This document shows positions 17,931-25,275 of a DNA stretch of 64,000 nucleotides, piece by piece. The translations under genes were made by a program, and so were the position numbers. This stretch comes from CALCKW01 sp033852095 (GTDB lineage Bacteria; Pseudomonadota; Gammaproteobacteria; CALCKW01), in NCBI GenBank assembly GCA_033852095.1, contig JAWSVD010000097.1:7748-71747 (forward strand). Direction: 5' to 3'. The stretch's first letter is position 1; each line of letters begins with the position of its first letter. The notes under the pieces are model-generated. The model saw nothing but the letters and a program-made list of their open reading frames with translations, did no database searches and had not been told where the DNA came from.

Positions 17931-18683
17931 GTGAACAACAGCGATACACAAGACGCACAGCGCTTGGCCGGCGGGCAGATGCCGCTGGACCTGCGGCCGG
18001 ATAAACAGCAGAGCTTTGAAAACTTCGACGGCGGCCAGAACAGCCTGACGGTGTCATTGCTCAAAGAGATGGCCGTGGGCGCGGGCGAGCCACAGATTTA
18101 TCTCTGGGGGGCGCGTGGCACCGGCAAGAGCCACCTGCTGCACGCCTGCTGCGATTGGCGGGTGCGGCACAGCGGGGAGGCGGTGCTGCTCTCGCTGAGT
18201 TCGCTGCAGGCGGCGGCCATGCTCGACAGCGATAGTTTCGCCGCGGCGGAATTTATCTGCCTAGACGAGGTGGAACTGGCGGCGGGCAAACCCCAGTTGG
18301 AGCAATTGTTGTTCAACTTGATCAACCGCATGCGCGCCAGTGGCGGCCGCCTGGTCTTGGCCGGGCAACTGCCGCCGCATCAGCTTGGCATCGCGCTGCC
18401 GGATCTGCTCTCGCGTCTGAACTGGGGCCCGGTGTTGCGCATTGATCCGCTCAACGACGAGGCACTGCTGGCGCGCTTGTGTTCGCGCGCGGACGCCTTT
18501 GGCATGCGCCTGAGCGAAGAGGTCGCGGGTCACATCCTGCGGCGCTGTCCGCGCGATATCCCCGCGCTGGAACAGCTCTTGGAGCGCTTGCACCGGGAAT
18601 CCTTGGTCGAGCGCCGCGCCCTGACCGTGCCCTACGTCAGCCAGGTGATCGCCCGCACCGAGAAAAGCCGCGAGACACGATAA
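17931..18683 (+). CDS. hda: DnaA regulatory inactivator Hda
   Basis: A DnaA-type AAA+ ATPase of up to 250 residues that promotes ATP hydrolysis on DnaA after initiation, together with the beta clamp. The clamp-binding start of the family (QLSLPL-like) is represented here by QMPLDLRPDKQQSFENF, so translation may begin slightly downstream of the GTG at 17931. Walker A is WGARGTGKSHLLHA (about residue 60), Walker B is FICLDEVEL and sensor regions follow (LAGQLPPHQL, RCPRDIPALEQLLERL). It lacks the DnaA DNA-binding domain, as expected. Confidence 0.92.
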   Translation: MNNSDTQDAQRLAGGQMPLDLRPDKQQSFENFDGGQNSLTVSLLKEMAVGAGEPQIYLWGARGTGKSHLLHACCDWRVRHSGEAVLLSLSSLQAAAMLDSDSFAAAEFICLDEVELAAGKPQLEQLLFNLINRMRASGGRLVLAGQLPPHQLGIALPDLLSRLNWGPVLRIDPLNDEALLARLCSRADAFGMRLSEEVAGHILRRCPRDIPALEQLLERLHRESLVERRALTVPYVSQVIARTEKSRETR

Positions 18684-18697
18684 GGCAGGTGTTTGCT

Positions 18698-19144
18698 TCA
18701 GTCCTGCGGCTCCTTCGGCGGCTTGGGCAAATAACGCAGATAGAAATAACAGGCCACAAACAACACCACACTGCAGCCGGTCAGGGTCCAACCCAGGGCG
18801 GTCCAGGCTTGCTCGTAGAGGGCGATGTCCAAGCCGACGGCGAACAGCCACATGGCCACCATCGCCACGGCGACGTAGCTCATGGCGCGGCCGTGCAGAA
18901 AACCCCGCAGCGGCAGCACCAGCGGCACCACGATGATCAATAACAGCAGGGCGCGCGGCACTTCGGTGGGCGGGGAATACCAGCTCAGCCAGTTGAAGCT
19001 CAGCAGCAGCGTCGCCGCATAGGCCAGCAGAGAAACGCGCCGCCAGAGTGTGAGTTTGAACTGCTGCGGGGCGGTCAGGGGGAGCGCCGTCGCCTGTGGA
19101 TCGCCGTTGTCAGTGCTGGGTGCTTGGCTTGTGGTATCGGACAT
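18698..19144 (-). CDS. DUF2069 domain-containing membrane protein
   Basis: A 148-residue protein with four predicted transmembrane segments (LAYAATLLLSFNW, ALLLLIIVVPLVLPL, YVAVAMVAMWLFAVGL and CSVVLFVACYFYL). The ATG at 19144 is preferred over an upstream TTG at 19153. It follows wrbA by five bases on the same strand. The family is small, membrane-bound and of unknown function, and often accompanies wrbA in gammaproteobacteria. Confidence 0.75.
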   Translation of the reverse strand: MSDTTSQAPSTDNGDPQATALPLTAPQQFKLTLWRRVSLLAYAATLLLSFNWLSWYSPPTEVPRALLLLIIVVPLVLPLRGFLHGRAMSYVAVAMVAMWLFAVGLDIALYEQAWTALGWTLTGCSVVLFVACYFYLRYLPKPPKEPQD

Positions 19145-19149
19145 GGGCT

Positions 19150-19767
19150 TCAATTGCCTTGCTGCGTGTGCGGAGTGCTGGCCAGCGTTGTGGCCAGGGT
19201 GGCGATGCGTGCGCCTTGGGCGCGGGCCAGCTGTCGCTCGGTTTGGTCCAGTGGGCGCTTGCCGTCACTGCCGGCCCAGTGGCTGGCACCGTAGGGGGTG
19301 CCGCCGCCGGTAGTGCTGTTGAGCCCCGTCTCGCTGTAGGGCAGGCCCGCGATCAGCATGCCCTGGTGCAGCAGCGGCAGCATCATGCTCAGCAACGTGC
19401 TCTCCTGACCTCCGTGCAAAGACCCCGTGGAGGTGAACACCCCCGCCGGTTTATCGCGCAGTGCAGAGCTCAGCCACGTGTTGAGTGCGCCGTCCAAGAA
19501 GTATTTCATCGGCGCGGCCATGTTGCCAAATCGGGTGGGGCTGCCCATCAGCAGGCCTTGGCATGCGGTGAAATCCTGCTCGCAGGCATAGGGCGCACCC
19601 TGTGCAGGCAACGCGGCTTCAGTGGCCTCTGTGTTTGCGGAGACAGCGGGCACCGTGCGCAGCACCGCCTCACAGCCTGCGACACTCTCGACACCCCGGG
19701 ATATTTCGCGCGCGAGCTGGGCGGTGCTGCCGTTGCGGCTGTAGTACAGCACTAGAATTTTTATCAT
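19150..19767 (-). CDS. wrbA: NAD(P)H:quinone oxidoreductase, WrbA type
   Basis: A 205-residue flavodoxin-fold enzyme. The FMN phosphate loop is LVLYYSRNGSTAQLA at the N-terminus; GSPTRFGNMAAPMKYFLD and the GSLHGGQESTLLSMMLPLLHQGM segment are typical of WrbA. It would carry out two-electron quinone reduction and protect against redox cycling. It is the first gene of a two-gene unit with DUF2069 and divergent from the GspE/PilB-type ATPase gene. Confidence 0.93.
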   Translation of the reverse strand: MIKILVLYYSRNGSTAQLAREISRGVESVAGCEAVLRTVPAVSANTEATEAALPAQGAPYACEQDFTACQGLLMGSPTRFGNMAAPMKYFLDGALNTWLSSALRDKPAGVFTSTGSLHGGQESTLLSMMLPLLHQGMLIAGLPYSETGLNSTTGGGTPYGASHWAGSDGKRPLDQTERQLARAQGARIATLATTLASTPHTQQGN

Positions 19768-19883
19768 GGTGGGGCGTGCCTCAAGGCGGGGGATTTCAAG
19801 ACGAGGGTACCTAAGTGCGGCATCCGAACTAAACTTGCGCTTATGGGTATTTTACCCCAATGATGTCCCTTGGAGAATCCTGC

Positions 19884-21671
19884 ATGAACCCCAGTTCGAG
19901 TGACCCCGCCTTGCGGCCGCCGCCGCAGCGATTGGAGCTGCAGTCATTTGCTCAATTTTTATTGGCGCACAAGGTCATCGACAGCGGTCAGCGCCAGGTG
20001 CTCAACCAGTTGGGCGCGTCGCTGCAAGAGGGCGTGCAGCACCCGATCAATTTTGTCGCCGCGCAGCATTTTGAATCCGCGGGGCTCAAGGGGCCGTTGA
20101 CTCTGCCGGTGTTGATGAAGTGGTTGTCTCAGCAGCTGGCCGTGCCGCTCTACCATATAGACCCGCTGAAGATCGACGTGTCAGCGGTGACCCAGCAGTG
20201 CTCCTACAACTACGCCCTGAGCAAGGGCATTCTGGCGGTCGAGGTGGAGGCGAACAAGGTGGTTTTCGCCACTTGCGAACCTTGTGATCACACCTGGATA
20301 GAGGAGCTGTCGCGGCTGTTGCAGCGCGAGATAGACACGGTGTTGGTCGAGCCCGAGGCGCTGCACCGCTACCAGCTGGAATTTTACAGCTTGGCCAAAT
20401 CCATGAGCGGGGCCGAGCGTGATCAGGGGCCTGCCGTCGCCGGCATGCAGAGCTTCGAGCAGCTCATGGAATTGGGGCGCAAGGGCAAGCTCGACGCCAA
20501 CGACCAGCACGTGGTCAGTGTGGTCGACTGGTTGTTGCAATACGCCTACGAGCAGCGCGCCTCGGATATCCACATCGAGCCGCGCCGCGATGAGACCGGG
20601 GTGCGCTTCCGCATCGACGGCGTTTTGCACGCGGTCTACGACATGCCGGTCTCGGTGGGGCTGGCGGTGGTGAGTCGGCTGAAGATTCAGGGCCGCATGG
20701 ACGTCTCAGAAAAGCGCAAGCCGCAGGATGGCCGCATCAAAACACTGGACAAGGACGACCGAGAAGTCGAACTGCGCCTGTCCACCATGCCCACCGGTTT
20801 TGGCGAGAAGCTGGTGCTGCGCATCTTTAACCCCGACGTCTTGTTGCGCGACATCAGCGAGCTGGGTTTTGCCCGCGAGGAGCGCAGTCGCTGGCTGAAA
20901 ATGCTGAGCCGTACCAGCGGCATCGTATTGGTGACCGGGCCCACCGGCTCCGGCAAGACATCGACTTTGTACGCCAGTCTTAAATTGCTGGCGCGGCCTG
21001 AGGTCAATGTCTGCACCATCGAAGACCCGATCGAGCTGATCGAACCGAGCTTTAACCAGATGCAGGTGCAGCACAACATCGACCTGGATTTTGCCTCGGG
21101 GGTGCGCACACTGCTGCGCCAGGACCCGGATGTCATCATGGTGGGGGAGATCCGCGACGCCGAGACGGCAGTGGTGGCGGTGCAGGCGGCGCTGACCGGG
21201 CACCTGGTGCTCTCGACCATGCACACCAATGACGCGCCCTCGGCCGTGGCGCGCTTGATGGAGCTCGGTGTGCCGCCTTATTTGATCAACGCCACGCTGG
21301 TGGGGGTGCTCGGGCAGCGCCTGGTGAGAACCCTCTGCGAATACTGCAAGGCGCCGAAATTGGTGGACATCAACAGCTGGCGCGAATTCATCAACCCCTG
21401 GCGTGCGCAGGCACCGGCGACCGCCTGCGGCCCGGTGGGTTGTCTTGAATGCCGCAATACCGGCTTTCAAGGGCGCTTGGGTATCTATGAATTGTTGGAG
21501 ATGGACGACGCGCTGCGTGCTTTGGTACGCGAAGAGGCGGACGTGGATGCGCTGCGCAAAAAAGCCTACCTGAACGGCATGAAACCGCTGCGCATCAGTG
21601 GCGCGCGTCTGGTCGGTGACGGCCTGAGCACCGTGGCGGAAGTGTTGAAGGTTGCACCTGTGGCGCTCTAG
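19884..21671 (+). CDS. GspE/PilB/MshE-family secretion or pilus ATPase, orphan
   Basis: A 595-residue type II secretion/type IV pilus assembly ATPase. The start at 19884 follows TTGGAGA; an upstream ATG at 19860 is less likely. The N-terminal 150 residues resemble the MshEN/GspE N-domain (LPVLMKWLSQQLAVPLYHIDPLKID). The catalytic core has ASDIHIEPRRDETGVRFRID, Walker A GPTGSGKTSTLYA (about residue 352), the Asp box IEDPIE, Walker B DVIMVGEIRDAETA and the His box STMHTNDAPSAVARL. A zinc-binding cysteine set (CEYC, later CLECRNTGFQGR) lies at about 485-522. No pilin, secretin or inner-membrane platform gene is adjacent, so its partner machine is unknown. Confidence 0.9.
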   Translation: MNPSSSDPALRPPPQRLELQSFAQFLLAHKVIDSGQRQVLNQLGASLQEGVQHPINFVAAQHFESAGLKGPLTLPVLMKWLSQQLAVPLYHIDPLKIDVSAVTQQCSYNYALSKGILAVEVEANKVVFATCEPCDHTWIEELSRLLQREIDTVLVEPEALHRYQLEFYSLAKSMSGAERDQGPAVAGMQSFEQLMELGRKGKLDANDQHVVSVVDWLLQYAYEQRASDIHIEPRRDETGVRFRIDGVLHAVYDMPVSVGLAVVSRLKIQGRMDVSEKRKPQDGRIKTLDKDDREVELRLSTMPTGFGEKLVLRIFNPDVLLRDISELGFAREERSRWLKMLSRTSGIVLVTGPTGSGKTSTLYASLKLLARPEVNVCTIEDPIELIEPSFNQMQVQHNIDLDFASGVRTLLRQDPDVIMVGEIRDAETAVVAVQAALTGHLVLSTMHTNDAPSAVARLMELGVPPYLINATLVGVLGQRLVRTLCEYCKAPKLVDINSWREFINPWRAQAPATACGPVGCLECRNTGFQGRLGIYELLEMDDALRALVREEADVDALRKKAYLNGMKPLRISGARLVGDGLSTVAEVLKVAPVAL

Positions 21672-21731
21672 TACGTTCTGTGGTCTTATAAAACTACAAT
21701 TCGTCCATTACGTTTCTCCAGTTCACTGGTG

Positions 21732-21753
21732 CTGTATTTACAGTGGCTGTAAA
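21732..21753. repeat. Overlapping inverted repeats of CTGTA/TACAG half sites
   Basis: CTGTA-TT-TACAG is followed after TGG by CTGTAAA, so TTTACAG-TGG-CTGTAAA is a perfect 7-bp inverted repeat. It lies about 115 bases upstream of the gene at 21868. The spacing does not fit a LexA box (CTGT-N8-ACAG). It could be an operator; no regulator is identified. Confidence 0.3.
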
Positions 21754-21867
21754 CTGATGCGACAGAAACAATGAGCGAGTCAAAACTGATGCGCTTGGTG
21801 GAAATATTCATGTTGAGCGAACAAAGGTGCGGAGCGCCGTTCGTTCAGGTGGTTAACTGAAGTTGCA

Positions 21868-22908
21868 ATGAAAAACTCCATGTATTCAAACAACTCGGCA
21901 CAAGCAATTGGATTCGCGGGTCTGAGTCAATATGTCAGTGAAATTGATAAGATACTCGACCGCTGTTGCCGCGTGCCCGCTGCAAACCATGCCACCGATG
22001 AACTCGACGACACCGCAGATCTGAGTGAAACCGTTGTTGATTTGTCGTGGATTGATGAACCTGACATCGAATCCTTTGTCGCTACTGATGACTACGAACG
22101 AACGCCTTTGATGCTGGAAAGTGCCTCCGCCGCGGAGCAATGGCACAACGATTCGCCGCGAAAAGGCCGAGCCTTATTCACCGGGATCGCCGCCGTGTTG
22201 TTGCTCGGAGGCGTGGCGACCGGGGTGTGGCACAGCGTGTCTGAGTCGCCCGGCGAAATCACAGCGCCCGAGACTGGCAGTTTGTTGGTGGGCGAAGAGC
22301 CTCCACCCGTGGGTCGAGGCCTGGTGTTGAACAGCGCGCAAATTCGCTTTTGTCTGGCGCAGGGTATTCGCTTGGGGGCTGCGGCAGAAAACACCGAATC
22401 GCTCGGCAGGAATGGCGCGGCGCGGCTGAAGGACATGTACGACGATTACGATGGCCGCTGCCGCGAGTACCGCTTTCAGGCGGGGGCTTTTGAGCAGGCT
22501 CGCCGCTCCGTTGAATCGCACCGCCTGAGCCTGGAGAGAGAGGGGCTTGCGCTGTTCTCTGTTGCGCCTGTGGTCGTTGCTGCGGTTGAGCCGCAATCGC
22601 ACAGCGGCGATTCAGGGCCGCAATTGCAAATCATGATGGGCGAGGCTCCCCGACTGGCTGACGCTCCTGCGCGGGAGGTCAGTCGCCGCGAGCCTGTGCT
22701 CAATCTAAAGCCGCGCACCTACATCAAGAATATGCAGTGGCGGCTGTTTAAACTGAAGTACTACGCTGGCCCGATTGACGGTGTGGACAGCAAGGCGACC
22801 CGTGATGCGCTGCGAGGCTTTTTCAGCGCGCATCCAGAGCACGCCGACTCAAATGAAGAAAAGGTGATTTTTCGCGCAGTGGACAGGGTTTACACCCAGA
22901 AGCACTAG
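21868..22908 (+). CDS. Single-pass membrane protein with C-terminal peptidoglycan-binding-like segment
   Basis: A 346-residue protein I do not recognise. Residues 1-100 are acidic and polar (many Asp and Glu), so probably cytoplasmic. One transmembrane helix (ALFTGIAAVLLLGGVATGVW) spans about 103-122, followed by a periplasmic part. Residues about 282-346 (YIKNMQWRLFKLKYYAGPIDG, then ATRDALRGFFSAH) look like a PG_binding_1 repeat, which would tether it to the cell wall. It lies 196 bases after the orphan secretion ATPase on the same strand and before two further unknown genes. A link to envelope assembly is an inference from topology. Confidence 0.6.
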   Translation: MKNSMYSNNSAQAIGFAGLSQYVSEIDKILDRCCRVPAANHATDELDDTADLSETVVDLSWIDEPDIESFVATDDYERTPLMLESASAAEQWHNDSPRKGRALFTGIAAVLLLGGVATGVWHSVSESPGEITAPETGSLLVGEEPPPVGRGLVLNSAQIRFCLAQGIRLGAAAENTESLGRNGAARLKDMYDDYDGRCREYRFQAGAFEQARRSVESHRLSLEREGLALFSVAPVVVAAVEPQSHSGDSGPQLQIMMGEAPRLADAPAREVSRREPVLNLKPRTYIKNMQWRLFKLKYYAGPIDGVDSKATRDALRGFFSAHPEHADSNEEKVIFRAVDRVYTQKH

Positions 22909-22974
22909 AGTCCCTGCCACAGCAGTATTTGGAAGTTAGATGATGGAACTCATGCGTCGACACGGTATGTCACT

Positions 22975-24078
22975 ATGACAATCACGGTTTTACAGCACCC
23001 AGGTTTAGTGGCCGCGTGTTTCAGTTGTGGACAGGAAAAAAACAGCGTGTTTGCTGGCTGTAATCATTGTGGCGCGAAGCCAACACAAGCCGGCGAGCTG
23101 TCTGATTCTCTGCTGCTCAGCCGTTTCAGTGCTACCGAAGAACAGTTGGCTCAGGCGATATCAGAGCGCTCGCCCAAAGTGTTGATCCAGGCGGCGAGTG
23201 CCGCCACGCGGGAGGCAGCTGCCACCGCGCTGGAGGACGAGCAACTCCGTAATTTATTGCAGCTAAACACGGAGCCTATGGCCCAGGTTCGGCCGAAAAA
23301 AGAACGGGTCGCAGAGGTCTTTGATCAGCTGCTCCGATCCACTGAAGCCGAGTGCACGCAGTACCGGGATTTCGGCCTGGAGCAGTGCCTGTTGCAGTCC
23401 GACAGTGTCTCGCCTTGGGTCAGCAACGAAAGGCTGTTGACCGCATTGCACGGCGATGCGCACAGTGTCTCCGCTGACGCGCTGGTTGAAGCGATCATCG
23501 ATGTGGCAGAGAAGAGCCAATCCATAGGGCGGGCGGAGCTGCAGCGGCACCTGCGCGAGTGCGGTGCGAGCAGCGCCAGCTTGCAGACCGACGAGCTCAA
23601 TGACCTTGAGCGGGCCTACGACAAATCCTTGCTCAACCGCGTGGTGGTATCGCTGGAGCGAGTGAGCACCGAACATTTGATCGCGCTGTTCACGCGGCTG
23701 AGTGCGGCGCAGGAGCGGCGGCGGGACAAACAAGTGCTGCCCTTGCTGAAGGAATTGTCGCGGGTCTATAAAACACATGCCATGTCCGTGCTGCGCCACG
23801 AGGCCAGCAATGCCGGTCGCCTGATGTCCGCCATTCGCACCAGTTCGACCGCCGAGCTGGAGTTCAGTGGCGTGCTTTTGACGACACTTGAGTCATTGCT
23901 CGACAACTGGCAAAAGGTGGCTCGGCCACTCACCAAAGACCCCGTGGACCAAGATGTAGCGGGTATTCGGCGGGCCTTGCAAAGTGAGCTGCAGGACATC
24001 GCCGATTATCTGCTCGAGCACCGCAGCGAAGATTCGCTTTCTGCTCGAGCGTCTCAACTGGCTTTGGTGTTGATGTGA
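22975..24078 (+). CDS. Unknown protein with N-terminal zinc ribbon
   Basis: A 367-residue protein of unknown function. Residues 16-33 contain CFSCGQEKNSVFAGCNHCG, two CxxC pairs expected to bind zinc. The remainder appears entirely alpha-helical and soluble (for example RVVVSLERVSTEHLIALFTRLSAAQERRRDKQVL), with no catalytic motif I can name. It starts 66 bases after the membrane protein gene and ends 37 bases before the next unknown gene, so the three may be cotranscribed. A regulatory or scaffold role is possible but unsupported. Confidence 0.6.
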   Translation: MTITVLQHPGLVAACFSCGQEKNSVFAGCNHCGAKPTQAGELSDSLLLSRFSATEEQLAQAISERSPKVLIQAASAATREAAATALEDEQLRNLLQLNTEPMAQVRPKKERVAEVFDQLLRSTEAECTQYRDFGLEQCLLQSDSVSPWVSNERLLTALHGDAHSVSADALVEAIIDVAEKSQSIGRAELQRHLRECGASSASLQTDELNDLERAYDKSLLNRVVVSLERVSTEHLIALFTRLSAAQERRRDKQVLPLLKELSRVYKTHAMSVLRHEASNAGRLMSAIRTSSTAELEFSGVLLTTLESLLDNWQKVARPLTKDPVDQDVAGIRRALQSELQDIADYLLEHRSEDSLSARASQLALVLM

Positions 24079-24115
24079 TGCGAGCCGCTGAAAAACGCAG
24101 CAGAGGGTGTTGCTC

Positions 24116-24751
24116 ATGAGTGTATTCAAACAACTGCTTAACCGCAGAATGTCCGATCAAGAAGACCGTCTGAACCACGAGCTGGATAATCTGCAGCGGG
24201 TGATGGAGGACGAGGCTTTTCAGAACAGCCTGCTGGACGACAAGACCGCGGCAGAAGTGGCTCGCGGTGATTCAGTGGACGCGCTCGTGATGTCCTCCGG
24301 TGCCTTCGGCTTTGATCCCGAGAATCCGATCCCCGTCAACGGGCCACTGGGCGCGGTGACCTATCTGTCCCGTCTGAAGACCCATTCGGGCGAACGCCTG
24401 TTGTTTCAGTGTGTGGGTCGCAAAGATGGCGTGCGTGTGTTCGAATGTGTGACCTACTCGGGCAGGCGTTGGTTCGTCTTGTTTCTGCACATTTACCACC
24501 CTCGAAAATCCACGTTCTTGCCAGATGGCTTTGAATTCAGTGGAGATGTCGCCATGTTCAGTGGTTTTGTCGACGCCTCTCTCGATTTTCCCAAAGACTA
24601 CCAGCAGCGAGTGGACAAGCTCGACGACCGCATCAAAGCAGCCTATGCCACTCAGGCTCGCCTCGGCGGCAACATAGGCGCGAGCTCCTTTGTTCGGCCG
24701 CTCGCCCATTGGGCCAAGCTCGATGCATTGGCTGTCAGGGGCTTCCGCTAG
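24116..24751 (+). CDS. Conserved-looking protein of unknown function (NPIPVNGPLG motif)
   Basis: A 211-residue soluble protein. The start at ATG 24116 is supported by GAGGG 8 bases upstream. A charged helical N-terminus (about 1-55) is followed by a beta-rich core with NPIPVNGPLGAVTYLSRL, GERLLFQCVGRKDG, FECVTYSGRRWFVLFLHIYHPRKS and PDGFEFSGD. The regular motif spacing suggests a real, conserved domain, but I cannot attach a function. No signal peptide or membrane helix is visible. It is the last gene of the unknown group at 21868-24751. Confidence 0.6.
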   Translation: MSVFKQLLNRRMSDQEDRLNHELDNLQRVMEDEAFQNSLLDDKTAAEVARGDSVDALVMSSGAFGFDPENPIPVNGPLGAVTYLSRLKTHSGERLLFQCVGRKDGVRVFECVTYSGRRWFVLFLHIYHPRKSTFLPDGFEFSGDVAMFSGFVDASLDFPKDYQQRVDKLDDRIKAAYATQARLGGNIGASSFVRPLAHWAKLDALAVRGFR

Positions 24752-25275
24752 CGGGTTCATGCTGACTCAAGGGGCCGCTCCAGACGGCTGCTGCATTGCT
24801 TGTACATGTTCTAGAAACCTTACTCTAAGCGCCGGCGTTTCGCCCCTGCTCTAGCCTCCCAAAGCCGGCGGATATGGCTGGAGAATACGGCCAAAATAGC
24901 TTCCCACACTAGGGAATCTACGTCTCGTCCGGCCTCTTACGCGCTCAATACTTTCAATAAACCGTGGCAGCTCTTGGCCTGCCTTCGCAAGATTGCTGGA
25001 TTGTCGGATTGGGCGCACGGCCAGCTGTGCACCGAGGCGCGCAAGAGGGCTTTTGCGGATCACTGCGTCTTTGCTTCAGCTCTGTAGTAACAATTCACGC
25101 CATTTCTCCACGTTTGAGCCAGTCCCTTGTGTTTATTGGCAAAACTTTGCTGTCACATCGCCGTTAACAAGCCCGCAGGTGGATTGTTTGATCTGCTTGG
25201 AAATTTCGGGTCTGGCGCACAACCCCAGTTGGTTGCCTGATCTTCACACGTGAATTGCGCTTAGGAGGTGCTGAC
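24752..25275. other. Noncoding stretch upstream of the assembly-line operon
   Basis: About 520 bases without a supported gene, visibly poorer in GC and in codon bias than the flanks. Short frames on both strands lack ribosome sites. It ends with a very strong ribosome-binding sequence (AGGAGGT at 25263-25269) for the NRPS/PKS gene, so the operon promoter must lie here. I could not find a convincing sigma-70 promoter by eye. It may be debris from insertion of the biosynthetic operon. Confidence 0.4.

Noticed and set aside
24851..25063. Minus-strand 70-codon frame in the gap before the NRPS/PKS operon, considered as a transposase fragment
   Set aside because: No recognisable transposase motif, no inverted repeats and no ribosome site; kept only as part of the gene-free stretch.
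25136..25151. TTGGC and TTTGCT resembling a sigma-54 -24/-12 promoter before the NRPS/PKS gene
   Set aside because: The GG and GC elements are separated by 9 bases; sigma-54 promoters need 10, so it is unlikely to function.
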